A stretch of DNA of 64,000 nt from Laceyella putida (GCF_042665195.1 NZ_JBHTBW010000021.1:62001-126000), one strand, 5' to 3'. Positions 15,659 to 24,869 are shown, counted from the first letter of the stretch. Notes: generated from the letters alone by a model not told the origin. Program-made: numbers and translations.

Positions 15659-15670
15659 GAAAACGTTTTC
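15659..15670. promoter_or_regulatory. LacI-family/cre-like operator of the sugar operon
   Basis: GAAAACGTTTTC is a perfect 12-bp palindrome lying at the expected transcription start. As a cre it matches 12 of 14 consensus positions; as a palindrome centred on CG it also fits a local LacI-type repressor, which is not encoded in the operon. Confidence 0.65.
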
Positions 15671-15747
15671 GCAATTTAGAAACATTTGCTGCATATCTTT
15701 AGTCTGATGTTCAGATGGACGATACAGCCTGCGAAGGGGGATACCCG

Positions 15748-16716
15748 ATGAAATTAGGTGTGTTTACGGTATTGTTCCAAGATAAGCCATTTGAAGAAAT
15801 GCTGGATTACGTGAAAGACGCAGGTATTGAAGCGGTTGAGTTGGGGACGGGCGGATATCCGGGCAACGCGCACTGCAATCCCGATGTCTTGCTGGAAGAC
15901 GAAAGCAAGCTGAAAGCGTTTAAGAAAGCGGTTGCAGATCGCGGGCTGATTATCAGTGCGCTCAGCTGTCACCATAACCCACTGACTCCAGATAAAGAGT
16001 TTGCCAAGAAATCGCACGAAGATTTCACCAAAACCATTCTCCTGGCGGAAAAGCTGGAAGTGCCCGTCGTCAATGGCTTCTCCGGAACGCCCGGCGATCA
16101 GGAAGGCGCCAAATATCCAAACTGGCCCACCGCGCCATGGCCAACGGAGTATGCGGACTTGTTGAAATGGCAATGGGAAGAGAAGATCATTCCTTACTGG
16201 AGTGAAGTGGGCAAGTTGGCAGAAAATCATCATGTGAAGATTGGGTTGGAGCTCCACGGCGGTTTCTCCGTTCACTCCGCGGCGACGCTCTTGCGCCTGC
16301 GCGAAGCGGTGGGAGAAGTGATCGGGGCCAACTTGGATCCAAGCCATCTGTGGTGGCAAGGAATGGATCCGGTTGCCGTCATTCGCATCTTGGGCAAAGA
16401 AAATGCGATTCACCATTTCCATGCCAAAGATACGCAAATATATCAAGATAACGTTAACATGTATGGCCTGTTGGATATGCAGTCATATGGCAACTTGCAG
16501 ACCCGTTCGTGGAACTTCCGCACCGTCGGCTTCGGCCACAGCTTGGAAGAATGGTCGAACATCCTGAGTGCGCTCCGTTTGGCGGGCTATGATTACGTGG
16601 TGAGCATTGAGCATGAAGATCCATTGCTCTCCATTGATGAAGGGTTCAGAAAAGCGGTCGCCAACTTAAAACAAGTCTTGCCAAGCGAAAAGTTGGAAAA
16701 AATGTGGTGGATTTAA
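15748..16716 (+). CDS. Sugar phosphate isomerase/epimerase-type TIM-barrel protein
   Basis: Member of the xylose-isomerase-like (AP endonuclease family 2) TIM barrel, 322 residues. Metal-site signatures include IGLELHGGFSVH, ANLDPSHLWWQGMDP, HHFHAKDT and VVSIEHEDP, typical of IolE/IolI-like and 3-keto-sugar-processing members. The exact substrate is unknown. ATG at 15748 follows AAGGGGG; a start 33 bases upstream lacks a ribosome site. First gene of the operon. Pairing with a Gfo/Idh/MocA dehydrogenase and a sugar ABC importer suggests catabolism of an imported glycoside or polyol by an oxidise-then-isomerise or eliminate route. Confidence 0.85.
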   Translation: MKLGVFTVLFQDKPFEEMLDYVKDAGIEAVELGTGGYPGNAHCNPDVLLEDESKLKAFKKAVADRGLIISALSCHHNPLTPDKEFAKKSHEDFTKTILLAEKLEVPVVNGFSGTPGDQEGAKYPNWPTAPWPTEYADLLKWQWEEKIIPYWSEVGKLAENHHVKIGLELHGGFSVHSAATLLRLREAVGEVIGANLDPSHLWWQGMDPVAVIRILGKENAIHHFHAKDTQIYQDNVNMYGLLDMQSYGNLQTRSWNFRTVGFGHSLEEWSNILSALRLAGYDYVVSIEHEDPLLSIDEGFRKAVANLKQVLPSEKLEKMWWI

Positions 16717-16878
16717 GTTTCTGCAATTAATTAAGTATAGATGAAGATCGGTGATTGACAGCGGAAGACCTTTTCCGAAAGTGGGCGCATCAAGACAAGC
16801 GAACACGGCCGGGAAAATGTTTTCCAGTTTCATGAGCCGCCCTGCCTGGGGTTGCGAAATCATGGATGAGGTGATGCA

Positions 16879-17931
16879 ATGTCTGATAAGGTACGGATCG
16901 GCATGATAGGCGCAGGGGGCATCTCACAAGCCCATTTGCAGGCGATCCAAAAAGAAGAGCGTGCAGAAGCAGTGGCCATCGCCGACGTATTTGTGGACGG
17001 GGCCAAACAAACAGCCGAAAAATTCAATATTCCCCGAGTTTACGAAAATTACCAAGAAATGATTGAAAAAGAAGAGCTCGATGCGGTCATTGCCTGCGTG
17101 CCCAACTTCTTGCATGCTCCGGTGACCACTTACTCCTTGAGCAAAGGGAAACATGTGTTATCGGAGAAACCCATGGCGCTTAACGTTGAAGAGGCCCTTC
17201 ACATGAAAGAAAGCGCTGACCGTGCCGGCAAGGTGTTGATGGTTGCGCAAAACAACCGTTTCCGCAGTGAAACCCAATTGGCCAAGAAGTGGGTGATGGA
17301 GCAGGAACTGGGCCGTGTTTACCATGCCAAAACGGGTTGGGTTCGCCGCAATGGGATTCCCGGTTGGGGCAGTTGGTTCACGCAGAAAGATAAAGCGGGT
17401 GGCGGTCCGCTAATCGATGTGGGGGTGCATGTGCTTGATTTGACCCTGTATATCATGGGTTATCCCAAACCCGTATCGGTATGGGGCAAAACCTATGATG
17501 TGTTTGGGCCACAGAAACAGAAAACTATGGGCTATGGCCGGGTGGATGACCAAGGAAAGTTTGATGTGGAGGATCTGGCGATCGCGGTGATCCACTTTGA
17601 AAATGGAGCCACGCTGACGCTGGATGCGAGCTGGGCCAGCTTTATCAAAGAAGAACGCGTCTATTGCGAATTGCTTGGCGATCAGGGCGGTGCTTCGCTC
17701 GACTTGGGCAAACGGACGGCCACGCTATTCAAAGACGATGGCCGGGTATATCAAGATGAGACCCATGACCTGAACGAACAAGATGATCGCCTGGCGCTCT
17801 TGACCAACTTCCTTGACAGCGTCCAAGGCAAAGCTGAACCGATCTGCAAACCGGAAGAGAGCATCACTGTGCAACGGATACTCGATGCGATTTACCGTTC
17901 TGCGGAAACGGGCGAGCTGATTAAGCTGTAG
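16879..17931 (+). CDS. Gfo/Idh/MocA-family oxidoreductase
   Basis: NAD(P)-dependent sugar or polyol dehydrogenase, 350 residues. The N-terminal Rossmann fold begins VRIGMIGAGGISQAHLQAI, the conserved lysine motif is SEKPMALN at about residues 95-102, and the C-terminal alpha/beta domain contains GGGPLIDVGVHVLDLTLYIM, which holds the conserved His/Asp of the active site. ATG at 16879 follows GATGAGGTGATGCA. It lies 162 bp after the isomerase gene with no strong terminator between, so the two are probably one operon. Substrate unknown; the neighbourhood points to an imported sugar. Confidence 0.88.
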   Translation: MSDKVRIGMIGAGGISQAHLQAIQKEERAEAVAIADVFVDGAKQTAEKFNIPRVYENYQEMIEKEELDAVIACVPNFLHAPVTTYSLSKGKHVLSEKPMALNVEEALHMKESADRAGKVLMVAQNNRFRSETQLAKKWVMEQELGRVYHAKTGWVRRNGIPGWGSWFTQKDKAGGGPLIDVGVHVLDLTLYIMGYPKPVSVWGKTYDVFGPQKQKTMGYGRVDDQGKFDVEDLAIAVIHFENGATLTLDASWASFIKEERVYCELLGDQGGASLDLGKRTATLFKDDGRVYQDETHDLNEQDDRLALLTNFLDSVQGKAEPICKPEESITVQRILDAIYRSAETGELIKL

Positions 17932-18059
17932 GCACTCACCTTTCGGGTCACCCCGACGATCCAGGGACGGACAGGGGAGCCGGCCTCCCCTGCCTTCGCT
18001 CCGTCTCACCGTTTAGCCATGGAAGAAGCGCAATCAAAGCGAACAGAGGAGGAAATGGA

Positions 18060-19343
18060 ATGAAGTCATTAAAACGAATCATGGCGGTTGGGTTAGCTGG
18101 GATGATGGCGTTTTCTCTCGGGGCTTGTTCGCCGGAAGCCGGGTCAAACCAATCCGGCCAATCAGATGAAGTGGTCACCATTACATATGCGCGTGGCCGG
18201 GATACGACAGAGGGAACCAAGAAATTGCTGGCGGAATTTGAGAAAAAGCATCCCAACATCAAGGTGAAGTTTAAAGAAATGCCAGCCGATACGGGGCAGA
18301 ATCATGACCAATTGGTTACGATGCTCAGCGCCGGATCGAGCGAAATCGATGTGATCGAGCTAGATGTGATCTGGCCGGCGGAATTTGCGAAAGCCGGCTA
18401 CTTGCAACCGTTGGATCGCTATATAGAAAAAGAAGGCATCAAGATGAGCGATTATATTGAAGGCGCGGTTTCCGCCGGCAAAGTGGACGGACAGCAATAC
18501 GCGATGCCCAAATTTGTCGATGCCGGCCTGTTATATTACCGCAAAGATATGATCTCCACTCCGCCCAAGACGTGGGACGAGCTGATCCAAATGGCCAAAG
18601 AGAACAAAGGCAAAGAGGGGACGAAATTCGGTTTCCTCATGCAGGCCAAGCAATACGAAGGACTTGTATGTAACTTTATTGAGTTCGCCGGAGCGTATGG
18701 GGGACGGATCCTGGACGAGCAAGGCAATGTGGCGATCAACAGTCCGGAAACAATCAAAGGGTTAAAGAAAATGATGGAAATCGCGCAGTCAGACTTTGTG
18801 CCGAGCAACGTTTCCACCTTTAGCGAAACGGAAACGGAATCCGCCTTCATCGAGGGACAATCCCTGTTTGCCCGCAACTGGCCTTATTTGTATGCGCTTT
18901 CAAATGATGAAACCAAGTCCAAAATCGGCGGCAAGGTTGGCATTGCCCCGTTGCCGGCGGGGGATAAAGGTTCCGCGGCGGCGTTGGGCGGCTGGATGGC
19001 GGGAATCAACAAGAACTCCAAGCATAAGCAAGAGGCCTGGGAATTCCTTAAGTTCATGACGGGAGCGGAAGGACAGAAACTGTCCGCCATCGCGAGCAGC
19101 CATGCCCCAACGTACCTGCCGGCATACGATGATCCGGAAGTGCAAAAGGCGAGCCCGCTGTTTGCGGACAAAAACTTTGTCGAAGGGGTTAGCGCGACCT
19201 TGCCACGTCCCGTTTCCCCTGTTTATCCGGAGATTTCCGACGTGATTCAGATTGAAGTGTCGAAAGCGGTGACCGGCAAGCAGACAGCGGAGCAAGCCGT
19301 GCAAAACATGGAAAGCAAGCTGAAGGAGATCATCAACAAGTAA
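18060..19343 (+). CDS. ABC sugar transporter, substrate-binding lipoprotein
   Basis: Family 1 extracellular solute-binding protein, 427 residues, anchored by lipid. The signal peptide ends in the lipobox LGAC with the acylated Cys at 23. The mature part starts with a low-complexity linker and then VTITYARGRDTTEG. Segments such as TGQNHDQLVTMLSAGSSEID and WPAEFAKAGYLQPLDRYI resemble trehalose/maltose binders of the ThuE type, by memory only. GAGGAGGAAA precedes the ATG. The two permease genes follow. A hairpin right after the gene could raise its mRNA level over that of the permeases. Confidence 0.9.
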   Translation: MKSLKRIMAVGLAGMMAFSLGACSPEAGSNQSGQSDEVVTITYARGRDTTEGTKKLLAEFEKKHPNIKVKFKEMPADTGQNHDQLVTMLSAGSSEIDVIELDVIWPAEFAKAGYLQPLDRYIEKEGIKMSDYIEGAVSAGKVDGQQYAMPKFVDAGLLYYRKDMISTPPKTWDELIQMAKENKGKEGTKFGFLMQAKQYEGLVCNFIEFAGAYGGRILDEQGNVAINSPETIKGLKKMMEIAQSDFVPSNVSTFSETETESAFIEGQSLFARNWPYLYALSNDETKSKIGGKVGIAPLPAGDKGSAAALGGWMAGINKNSKHKQEAWEFLKFMTGAEGQKLSAIASSHAPTYLPAYDDPEVQKASPLFADKNFVEGVSATLPRPVSPVYPEISDVIQIEVSKAVTGKQTAEQAVQNMESKLKEIINK

Positions 19344-19360
19344 ATGAGACGAAGCACAAT

Positions 19361-19398
19361 CGAAGAGTCATAGGCATTTGCTTATGGCTCTTCGGTTT
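19361..19398 (+). terminator. Intra-operon hairpin after the binding-protein gene
   Basis: CGAAGAGTCATA and TATGGCTCTTCG arms, followed by GTTTATC. Probably a partial terminator or stabiliser between the binding protein and permeases. Confidence 0.6.
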
Positions 19399-19421
19399 AT
19401 CAGAAGAGAGGTGGAGAACCG

Positions 19422-20705
19422 ATGAAGAGAAAAGGCCTCACGGCGGAAAAAAGAATCGCCGCCCTCTTGCTCCTGCCCGCGCTGATCACGATCGCGGTCA
19501 TTGCGATTTGGCCGGTTGTGCGCTCATTCTGGATCAGTCTGTACGACGTGCGCCTCAACAACCCAACGAAGTCGCAAATCCATCAGCAACCCGGCCTCAA
19601 TGTGGAAAAGTTTGCGGAAGTGGTTCCCGTCTTGAAACGGAATATAGCGGATGCGAGCCAAAAAGCGGATGCGGACACCGCTGTGCGATTGAAGGAATTG
19701 CAAGCGAAAGTGGCGGGACTTCAAGCCATGTTGGAGGAGAATGAATCGTTTGCTTCCACATACGAAAAGGTGGATGCGTTGCTGTTTGAAGGCCAGCCGG
19801 TGCCTGAAGAGATTCGGGTCGTCACCTTAACCGCGGATGAGGCCGATGCTGTGCGCAAGCAGGTGGACGCCATCAACCGGCTGGCCAAACCGATCGCCGA
19901 TGAGAATATTGCCGGGCTTGTCAACGGTGTGAATGAAACGCTGATTTCTCCCAACTTTGTGGGTTTCGCCTACTACCTGTCTTTTCTCAAGGATCAGCGG
20001 TTGATGGCTTCATTGGAAAACACCTTCCTCTTTACTGTGATCTCCGTGTCGCTTGAATTGGTGCTGGGCCTCTTCATTGCGGTGCTTATCAATCGCGCGT
20101 TTAAGGGGCGGGGGTTGGTGCGGGCTGCGGTCTTGATTCCTTGGGCCATCCCCACGGTGGTGTCGGCGCTCATGTGGAAGTATCTCTTTGACGGGCAAAA
20201 TGGTGTGGTCGCCCTGCTGTTTGAGCAAGTGGGCATCGTTGAAGACATGGGACTGCTGTTAACGACCAAGGCAGGCTCCTTATCGGCCGTCATTTTCGCC
20301 GATGTATGGAAAACGACGCCCTTTATGGCCCTGCTGTTGCTGGCCGGTTTGCAAACCATTCCGCATTCCTTGTACGAGGCGGCGGATGTGGATGGAGCGG
20401 GCAAAGTGCAACAGTTTTTCCGGATCACGTTGCCCCTGTTGAAATCGACCATCTTGGTTGCCTTGCTGTTCCGGACCTTGGATGCGTTTCGGATCTTCGA
20501 CCTTGTCTATGTCCTCACCGGCGGCGGGCCGGCCAACGCGACCGAAACGATTTCAATCTATGCCTATAAAACGATGTTTGCCCAGATGAATTTCGGTGAG
20601 GGATCGGCCCTGTCAGTGATCGTGTTTATCTGTGTCGCCATCATGAGCATGATTTATGTGCGACTCTTGGGCACGGATTTGGTCGCTGATGGACGGAATA
20701 AGTGA
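19422..20705 (+). CDS. ABC sugar transporter permease, MalF type
   Basis: Inner-membrane permease subunit, 427 residues. The first membrane segment (about 12-35) is followed by an extracytoplasmic insert of roughly 130 residues that is charged and coiled-coil-like, then five membrane segments. The EAA loop for ATPase contact is YEAADVDGAGKVQQFFRITL near residues 318-337. Most small-family MalF homologues have 290-310 residues, so the insert makes this one long. ATG follows AGAGAGGTGGAGAACCG. The partner permease is the next gene. No ATPase is encoded nearby, so a shared MsmX-type ATPase is expected. Confidence 0.9.
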   Translation: MKRKGLTAEKRIAALLLLPALITIAVIAIWPVVRSFWISLYDVRLNNPTKSQIHQQPGLNVEKFAEVVPVLKRNIADASQKADADTAVRLKELQAKVAGLQAMLEENESFASTYEKVDALLFEGQPVPEEIRVVTLTADEADAVRKQVDAINRLAKPIADENIAGLVNGVNETLISPNFVGFAYYLSFLKDQRLMASLENTFLFTVISVSLELVLGLFIAVLINRAFKGRGLVRAAVLIPWAIPTVVSALMWKYLFDGQNGVVALLFEQVGIVEDMGLLLTTKAGSLSAVIFADVWKTTPFMALLLLAGLQTIPHSLYEAADVDGAGKVQQFFRITLPLLKSTILVALLFRTLDAFRIFDLVYVLTGGGPANATETISIYAYKTMFAQMNFGEGSALSVIVFICVAIMSMIYVRLLGTDLVADGRNK

Positions 20706-20721
20706 AGGGGAGGGTGCGACG

Positions 20722-21552
20722 ATGAAAAAATGGGTGAACGGATTCGCGTTTTATCTGCTGATTGGGTTGTTGCTGCTGTTTGTGCTGTTCCCGTTTTTCT
20801 GGCAATTTCTCACATCGATCAAACCACAGACCGAGTTGTTTGGCGAGAAAGCGTTCAGCTTGATCCCTTCCCACATCTCATTTGACAATTATCAGCTCGT
20901 CTTCACCAATCGCCCGTTTGCGGCTTATCTGCTTAACAGTACCATTGTGGCGGTCGCGACGACGGGTTATTGCATCTTGATCGCTTCCTTTGCGGCATTT
21001 GCGATTGCCCGCTTGCAATTTAAGGGGAAGAGCATCATCCTGGGTTTGATCCTGGCCGTATCCATGTTTCCTCAGATCGCCACCATCGCCCCGATTTTTC
21101 TGTTCATGCAAACGGTTGATCTGACCAATAGTTATCTGGGCTTGATCATTCCCTACACGACGTTTGCGTTGCCGTTGGCCATTTGGAATCTCGTATCCTT
21201 TTACCGCAAGATCCCGTTGGATTTGGAAGAGGCGGCGAAAATCGATGGCGCGAGCATCATGCAAACGTTTTGGAAAGTGGTGTTGCCACTGGCTGTGCCC
21301 GGGACGTTCACTACGGCGATTCTCGTGTTTATTGCGGCTTGGAATGAGTTTTTGTTCGCCCTCACCATCAATACGGAGGAGAGCATGAAAACGGTGCCGG
21401 TGGGGATCGCTTTGTTTCAAGGGCAATATACGGTTCCCTGGGGGGAGATTGCCGCCGCATCCGTCGTTGTGACGATCCCGCTGGTGATCATGGTGTTGTT
21501 GTTTCAGCGCCGGATTGTCTCCGGTATCACTGCCGGTGCGGTCAAAGAATGA
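20722..21552 (+). CDS. ABC sugar transporter permease, MalG type
   Basis: Second permease subunit, 276 residues with six predicted membrane segments. The EAA loop is LEEAAKIDGASIMQTFWKVV. ATG at 20722 follows AAGGGGAGGGTGCGACG; the frame is open further up but inside malF. It is the last gene of the operon: a terminator follows at once. Together with the preceding two genes it forms a CUT1-type carbohydrate importer lacking its own ATPase gene. Confidence 0.92.
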   Translation: MKKWVNGFAFYLLIGLLLLFVLFPFFWQFLTSIKPQTELFGEKAFSLIPSHISFDNYQLVFTNRPFAAYLLNSTIVAVATTGYCILIASFAAFAIARLQFKGKSIILGLILAVSMFPQIATIAPIFLFMQTVDLTNSYLGLIIPYTTFALPLAIWNLVSFYRKIPLDLEEAAKIDGASIMQTFWKVVLPLAVPGTFTTAILVFIAAWNEFLFALTINTEESMKTVPVGIALFQGQYTVPWGEIAAASVVVTIPLVIMVLLFQRRIVSGITAGAVKE

Positions 21553-21556
21553 AATC

Positions 21557-21596
21557 GGGAGAGGTGGACCCGGCCGGGCTGGGCGCCTCTCCTTTT
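21557..21596 (+). terminator. Terminator of the sugar operon
   Basis: GGGAGAGG ... CCTCTCC stem with a GC-rich inner part, followed by TTTT. Confidence 0.75.
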
Positions 21597-21737
21597 CATG
21601 TATCAAATAAGCGGGCAGGAACATGGGTGGGTGAGATGAAAAGAGAAGGGATTAAAATGATTTGTTTGTGCCAATGGTTGGGTTTGAAAATATAAAATAA
21701 GATTAGAAACAGAAAACAAACAGGGAGAGAAGAGCAG

Positions 21738-22340
21738 ATGCAAACCCATGTTTATCTTGTGCGCCATGGCGTCACCGAGTGGAATGAAGAGAAGCGTTAT
21801 CAAGGGCACCAAAATGTGCCTTTAAGCGAGCTGGGCAGACAACAAGCCGAGCTTGTTGCCGCCCATTTGGCCAATGAATCGTTTGCCGCCATATACTCCA
21901 GTGACCTGGAACGAGCCCATGAGACAGCCCGGCTCATTGCGGCCAAACATCAGCTGTCCGTTACTTGCCATCCGGAGTTTCGCGAGCGCCATGGGGGCGA
22001 TTGGGAAGGATTCACCGTGGATGAGGTGAAGCGAATGTATCCCGATTGGGAAATGGTGCGGCTGACCGGCGGAGTTTATGGGGTGGAACCGACAGAGGCG
22101 GTACGGGAGCGGTTTGTGCGCAAGTGCGAGGAGCTTGTGCGCAAGCATCGTGGCGAACGCATCCTGATTGTGGCGCATGGCATGTGCATCACCGCCGCCT
22201 TGGGTGTCCTCACACAGGGGGAAATCGATTTTGGCAAAACACGGCTGTCCAATACGGCCATCACGCATCTGACCCATCATGAACAAGGGGGTTGGAAGTT
22301 GCATTCCTTTAACCAAACCCCTCACTTGGAGGGGGAGTGA
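21738..22340 (+). CDS. Histidine phosphatase family protein
   Basis: Phosphoglycerate-mutase-like phosphatase, 200 residues. The phospho-acceptor motif LVRHGVTEWN has the catalytic His at 10; RYQGHQNVPLSELGRQQA, the SDLERAHETA motif and the second histidine in LIVAHGMCI complete the site. Close to CobC/GpmB/PhoE-type enzymes; the substrate is not known. ATG follows AGGGAGAGAAGAGCAG. Its last 19 bases overlap the convergent lipid kinase gene. Confidence 0.88.
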   Translation: MQTHVYLVRHGVTEWNEEKRYQGHQNVPLSELGRQQAELVAAHLANESFAAIYSSDLERAHETARLIAAKHQLSVTCHPEFRERHGGDWEGFTVDEVKRMYPDWEMVRLTGGVYGVEPTEAVRERFVRKCEELVRKHRGERILIVAHGMCITAALGVLTQGEIDFGKTRLSNTAITHLTHHEQGGWKLHSFNQTPHLEGE

Positions 22341-23230
22341 AAGTCGGGGCCAACCAGCATGGGCTGATATCCGGGCAAGACTTCCAAGCGGGTGGGGATG
22401 AAGGAGTTTTTCTCCCCGTCACAGTCCGCTTTTAAGCGCGGTTCGGTCCTGACTTCGACGACGCGTGTTTGGAAGGAGAGCAAATCCTCGGCTTCGGGCT
22501 TTTTTTCGGTGAAAAGGGAGTAGGTGAGCGAAGTGACCGTGGGCAGGGAGAGCTTCTTAAAGATCAAGACATCCAATAAGCCATCATTCACTTGGCTTTG
22601 CGGAAAATATGCTTCGACTCCGCCGACATGGGAGCCGTTTCCCACAAGGACCATGACCGCTTCCCCTTTATAATGAACCCGATCGACTTTCACTTCCACA
22701 TAGAAAGGTTGTTGTTCCTGGAAGGTTTTTAATGCGCTCAGGTAATAAGCGATGCGGCCAAACTGTTTTTTTATCTCGCTTTGGATCTGATCCGATACTT
22801 GTGTGATGAGCCCAATTCCCCAGAAATTAAGAAAATAATGATTGTCATGTTTCCCCACATCGATGGCTTCCACCCGTCCTTCAAGCAAGGTTTCTGCCGC
22901 TTGGTCGTGTGCTTGGGGGATGCGCAAGGTGCGGGAAAAGTCATTGCAGGTTCCTCCGGGCAATATGCCAAATACCGGTCGTTGTTCCAATTGGCTTAAG
23001 GCATTGATGCATTCATAAACGGTGCCGTCCCCTCCCGCCGCGATGACGAGATCAACTGAGCTTGCCTGTTCGGCGATGGCGCGGGCTCCATCGCCGGGCC
23101 GATTGGTTTGGACGACGTGGATCGATCCCATCCCTTTACGGAGGCGCGGGAGAATCCGGTCAAGTTCTTGGTTCAATTGGTTATTGCCAGCATGGGGATT
23201 TACGAGGAGTAGCGTTTTGTCAAACCTCAT
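22322..23230 (-). CDS. Diacylglycerol kinase family lipid kinase (YegS/BmrU type), copy 1
   Basis: Soluble lipid kinase of the DAGK catalytic family, 302 residues. ATP-site motif VIAAGGDGTVYECINAL at about residues 62-78 and GILPGGTCNDFSRTL. The C-terminal part forms the lipid-binding beta-sandwich (VGNGSHVGGVEAYFPQSQVN). Likely acts on diacylglycerol or a related membrane lipid. A second, more distant member lies at 39904-40776. The 3' end overlaps the histidine phosphatase gene on the other strand by 19 bp. Confidence 0.87.
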   Translation of the reverse strand: MRFDKTLLLVNPHAGNNQLNQELDRILPRLRKGMGSIHVVQTNRPGDGARAIAEQASSVDLVIAAGGDGTVYECINALSQLEQRPVFGILPGGTCNDFSRTLRIPQAHDQAAETLLEGRVEAIDVGKHDNHYFLNFWGIGLITQVSDQIQSEIKKQFGRIAYYLSALKTFQEQQPFYVEVKVDRVHYKGEAVMVLVGNGSHVGGVEAYFPQSQVNDGLLDVLIFKKLSLPTVTSLTYSLFTEKKPEAEDLLSFQTRVVEVRTEPRLKADCDGEKNSFIPTRLEVLPGYQPMLVGPDFHSPSK

Positions 23231-23330
23231 GATGGTTCACCCACTATCTTGAAATCTTTCTTTATCTTCCCCGAGAAGAAGGTTGAGCAAACAGTTGAAT
23301 GGGGAATTTGCGAGGAGAGGGAGGAGACGC

Positions 23331-24722
23331 ATGGAGGAACTTAAACAGCTGGTTAAGCGGTGCCAATGGGAGAAGCAAATGATGGAGGCGGCCTTTGACA
23401 ATGCCTATGAAGGGATCATTATTACAGACAAACAAGGGATCATATTGATGCTGAATGAACCTTATGCGAAGTTTTTGCAAGTGAAGCGGGAGGAAGTGAT
23501 TGGCCGCCATGTGACGGAAGTGGTGGAAAACACCCGGATGCACATTGTGGGACAATCGGGCCAAGCCGAATTGGCGCAAGTGCAGCGCATCCGCAACGGG
23601 GATATGCTGGTTCACCGAATTCCCATCAAGCTGGAGGGGGAAGTGGTGGCCGTGGTTGGCAAGGTGCTGTTTCAGGATGTCAATCAACTGCATACCCTGT
23701 CGCAACGGGTGCGCCAACTGCATGAGGAATTGGCCTATTATAAGAAAGAGTATTATAAGCAGTTGGGAGTTCGTTATCGCCTGCAGGACATCATCGGTTC
23801 CAGCCCCAAGTTGGCTGAAGTCAAAAAAATCGCACAAAAGGTGGCGACCAGTGATACCACTGTCTTCATTTACGGTGAGAGCGGTACGGGCAAAGAGATG
23901 TTTGCTCATGCATTGCACCATTTGAGTTATCGGGTGTCTCGGCCCTTCGTCAAAGTGAATTGCGCAGCGATTCCCGAGAATTTGCTCGAAGCGATTTTGT
24001 TTGGCTATGAAGAAGGCGCTTTCACTGGCGCGTTGCCCGGCGGGAAAAAGGGAAAGTTCGCGATGGCACACGGGGGAACGATCTTTCTCGATGAGATCGC
24101 GGAGCTGCCCGTCACCATGCAGGCGAAATTGTTGCGCGTGTTGCAAGAGAAAGAGATTGAACCCGTGGGCAGCGTGACGCCTGTGCAAGTGGATGTGCGG
24201 GTGATAGCGGCCAGCAATCGGCATTTGTGGGACTTAGTGAAAAAAGGACGTTTTCGCGAGGATTTGTATTACCGTCTGAATGTGTTGACCCTGACCATTC
24301 CGCCCTTGCGCGAACGTAAAGAAGATATCCCGGAATTGGTGGAGTTTTTTTTGCAAGAGTTGTCACAGGAATTGGGCGTGTATATCAAAGGGATCACGCC
24401 GCAAGCGATGCAATGTTTGTTAAGGTACCATTGGCCTGGCAATGTGAGAGAGTTGCGCAATGCGTTGGAACGTTCTTTGCATTTGACAGAGCGGATGGAG
24501 ATCGATATGGAACACTTGCCATTTCATATGAGGCAGGAGAAGGGAAAGGAGATGGAGGATTTTTCGTTGTTTCATGCGATGGAACAGGCGGAGCGGGAAG
24601 CGCTGTCGCGGGCGCTCAAAGCGGCCAACCATAAGCGGGATTTGGCAATTGAGCTGTTGGGCATCAGTCGGTCCAGTTTTTATCAGAAGTGCAGAAAATA
24701 CGGGCTGCTGGAGCAGGAATAG
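23331..24722 (+). CDS. Sigma-54-dependent transcriptional activator
   Basis: Enhancer-binding protein of 463 residues. N-terminal PAS domain (about 15-120) with AYEGIIITDKQGIILMLN, a short linker, then the AAA+ domain: Walker A GESGTGKE, the sigma-54 contact loop GAFTGA, Walker B GGTIFLDEIAELP, and arginine-finger region FREDLYYRLNVL. The C-terminal Fis-type HTH is RDLAIELLGISRSSFYQKCR. ATG at 23331 follows GGGAGGAGACGC; an upstream in-frame ATG lacks such a site. A -24/-12 promoter lies between it and the permease/3-hydroxybutyrate dehydrogenase genes. I infer that it activates these genes, sensing a small molecule through PAS, as sigma-54 activators of hydroxybutyrate genes do in the Bacillus cereus group. 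Confidence 0.93.
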   Translation: MEELKQLVKRCQWEKQMMEAAFDNAYEGIIITDKQGIILMLNEPYAKFLQVKREEVIGRHVTEVVENTRMHIVGQSGQAELAQVQRIRNGDMLVHRIPIKLEGEVVAVVGKVLFQDVNQLHTLSQRVRQLHEELAYYKKEYYKQLGVRYRLQDIIGSSPKLAEVKKIAQKVATSDTTVFIYGESGTGKEMFAHALHHLSYRVSRPFVKVNCAAIPENLLEAILFGYEEGAFTGALPGGKKGKFAMAHGGTIFLDEIAELPVTMQAKLLRVLQEKEIEPVGSVTPVQVDVRVIAASNRHLWDLVKKGRFREDLYYRLNVLTLTIPPLRERKEDIPELVEFFLQELSQELGVYIKGITPQAMQCLLRYHWPGNVRELRNALERSLHLTERMEIDMEHLPFHMRQEKGKEMEDFSLFHAMEQAEREALSRALKAANHKRDLAIELLGISRSSFYQKCRKYGLLEQE

Positions 24723-24732
24723 TATACGATGT

Positions 24733-24842
24733 TGGACGAGTAGTCCGGGAAAATGGACACATTTTGGGGAGATGCGCCACTGGTGACGGGAGTTTGCCTG
24801 CATCTTGTCTTTATCAATGGACACCTCCGACAGAAGGTGTCC
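24733..24842. promoter_or_regulatory. Candidate enhancer sites for the sigma-54 activator
   Basis: ATGGACAC occurs at 24753-24760 and again at 24817-24824; GTGTCC in inverted orientation at 24837-24842; and GGAC-gagta-GTCC at 24734-24746. All lie 10-130 bases upstream of the -24 box, where enhancer sites are expected. Confidence 0.5.
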
Positions 24843-24852
24843 TGTTTTTCTT
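24819..24852 (+). terminator. Terminator of the activator gene
   Basis: GGACACCT and AGGTGTCC arms with an 8-base loop, followed by TGTTTTTCTT. Confidence 0.65.
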
Positions 24853-24853
24853 A

Positions 24854-24869
24854 TGGTATGAAAATTGCA
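24854..24869 (+). promoter_or_regulatory. Sigma-54 promoter (-24/-12)
   Basis: TGGTAT, five bases, TTGCA: the invariant GG (24855-24856) and GC (24867-24868) have the required spacing. The consensus is TGGCAC-N5-TTGCW. Confidence 0.85.

Noticed and set aside
24735..24746. GGAC-gagta-GTCC as a separate operator
   Set aside because: Too short by itself; listed only within the enhancer region.
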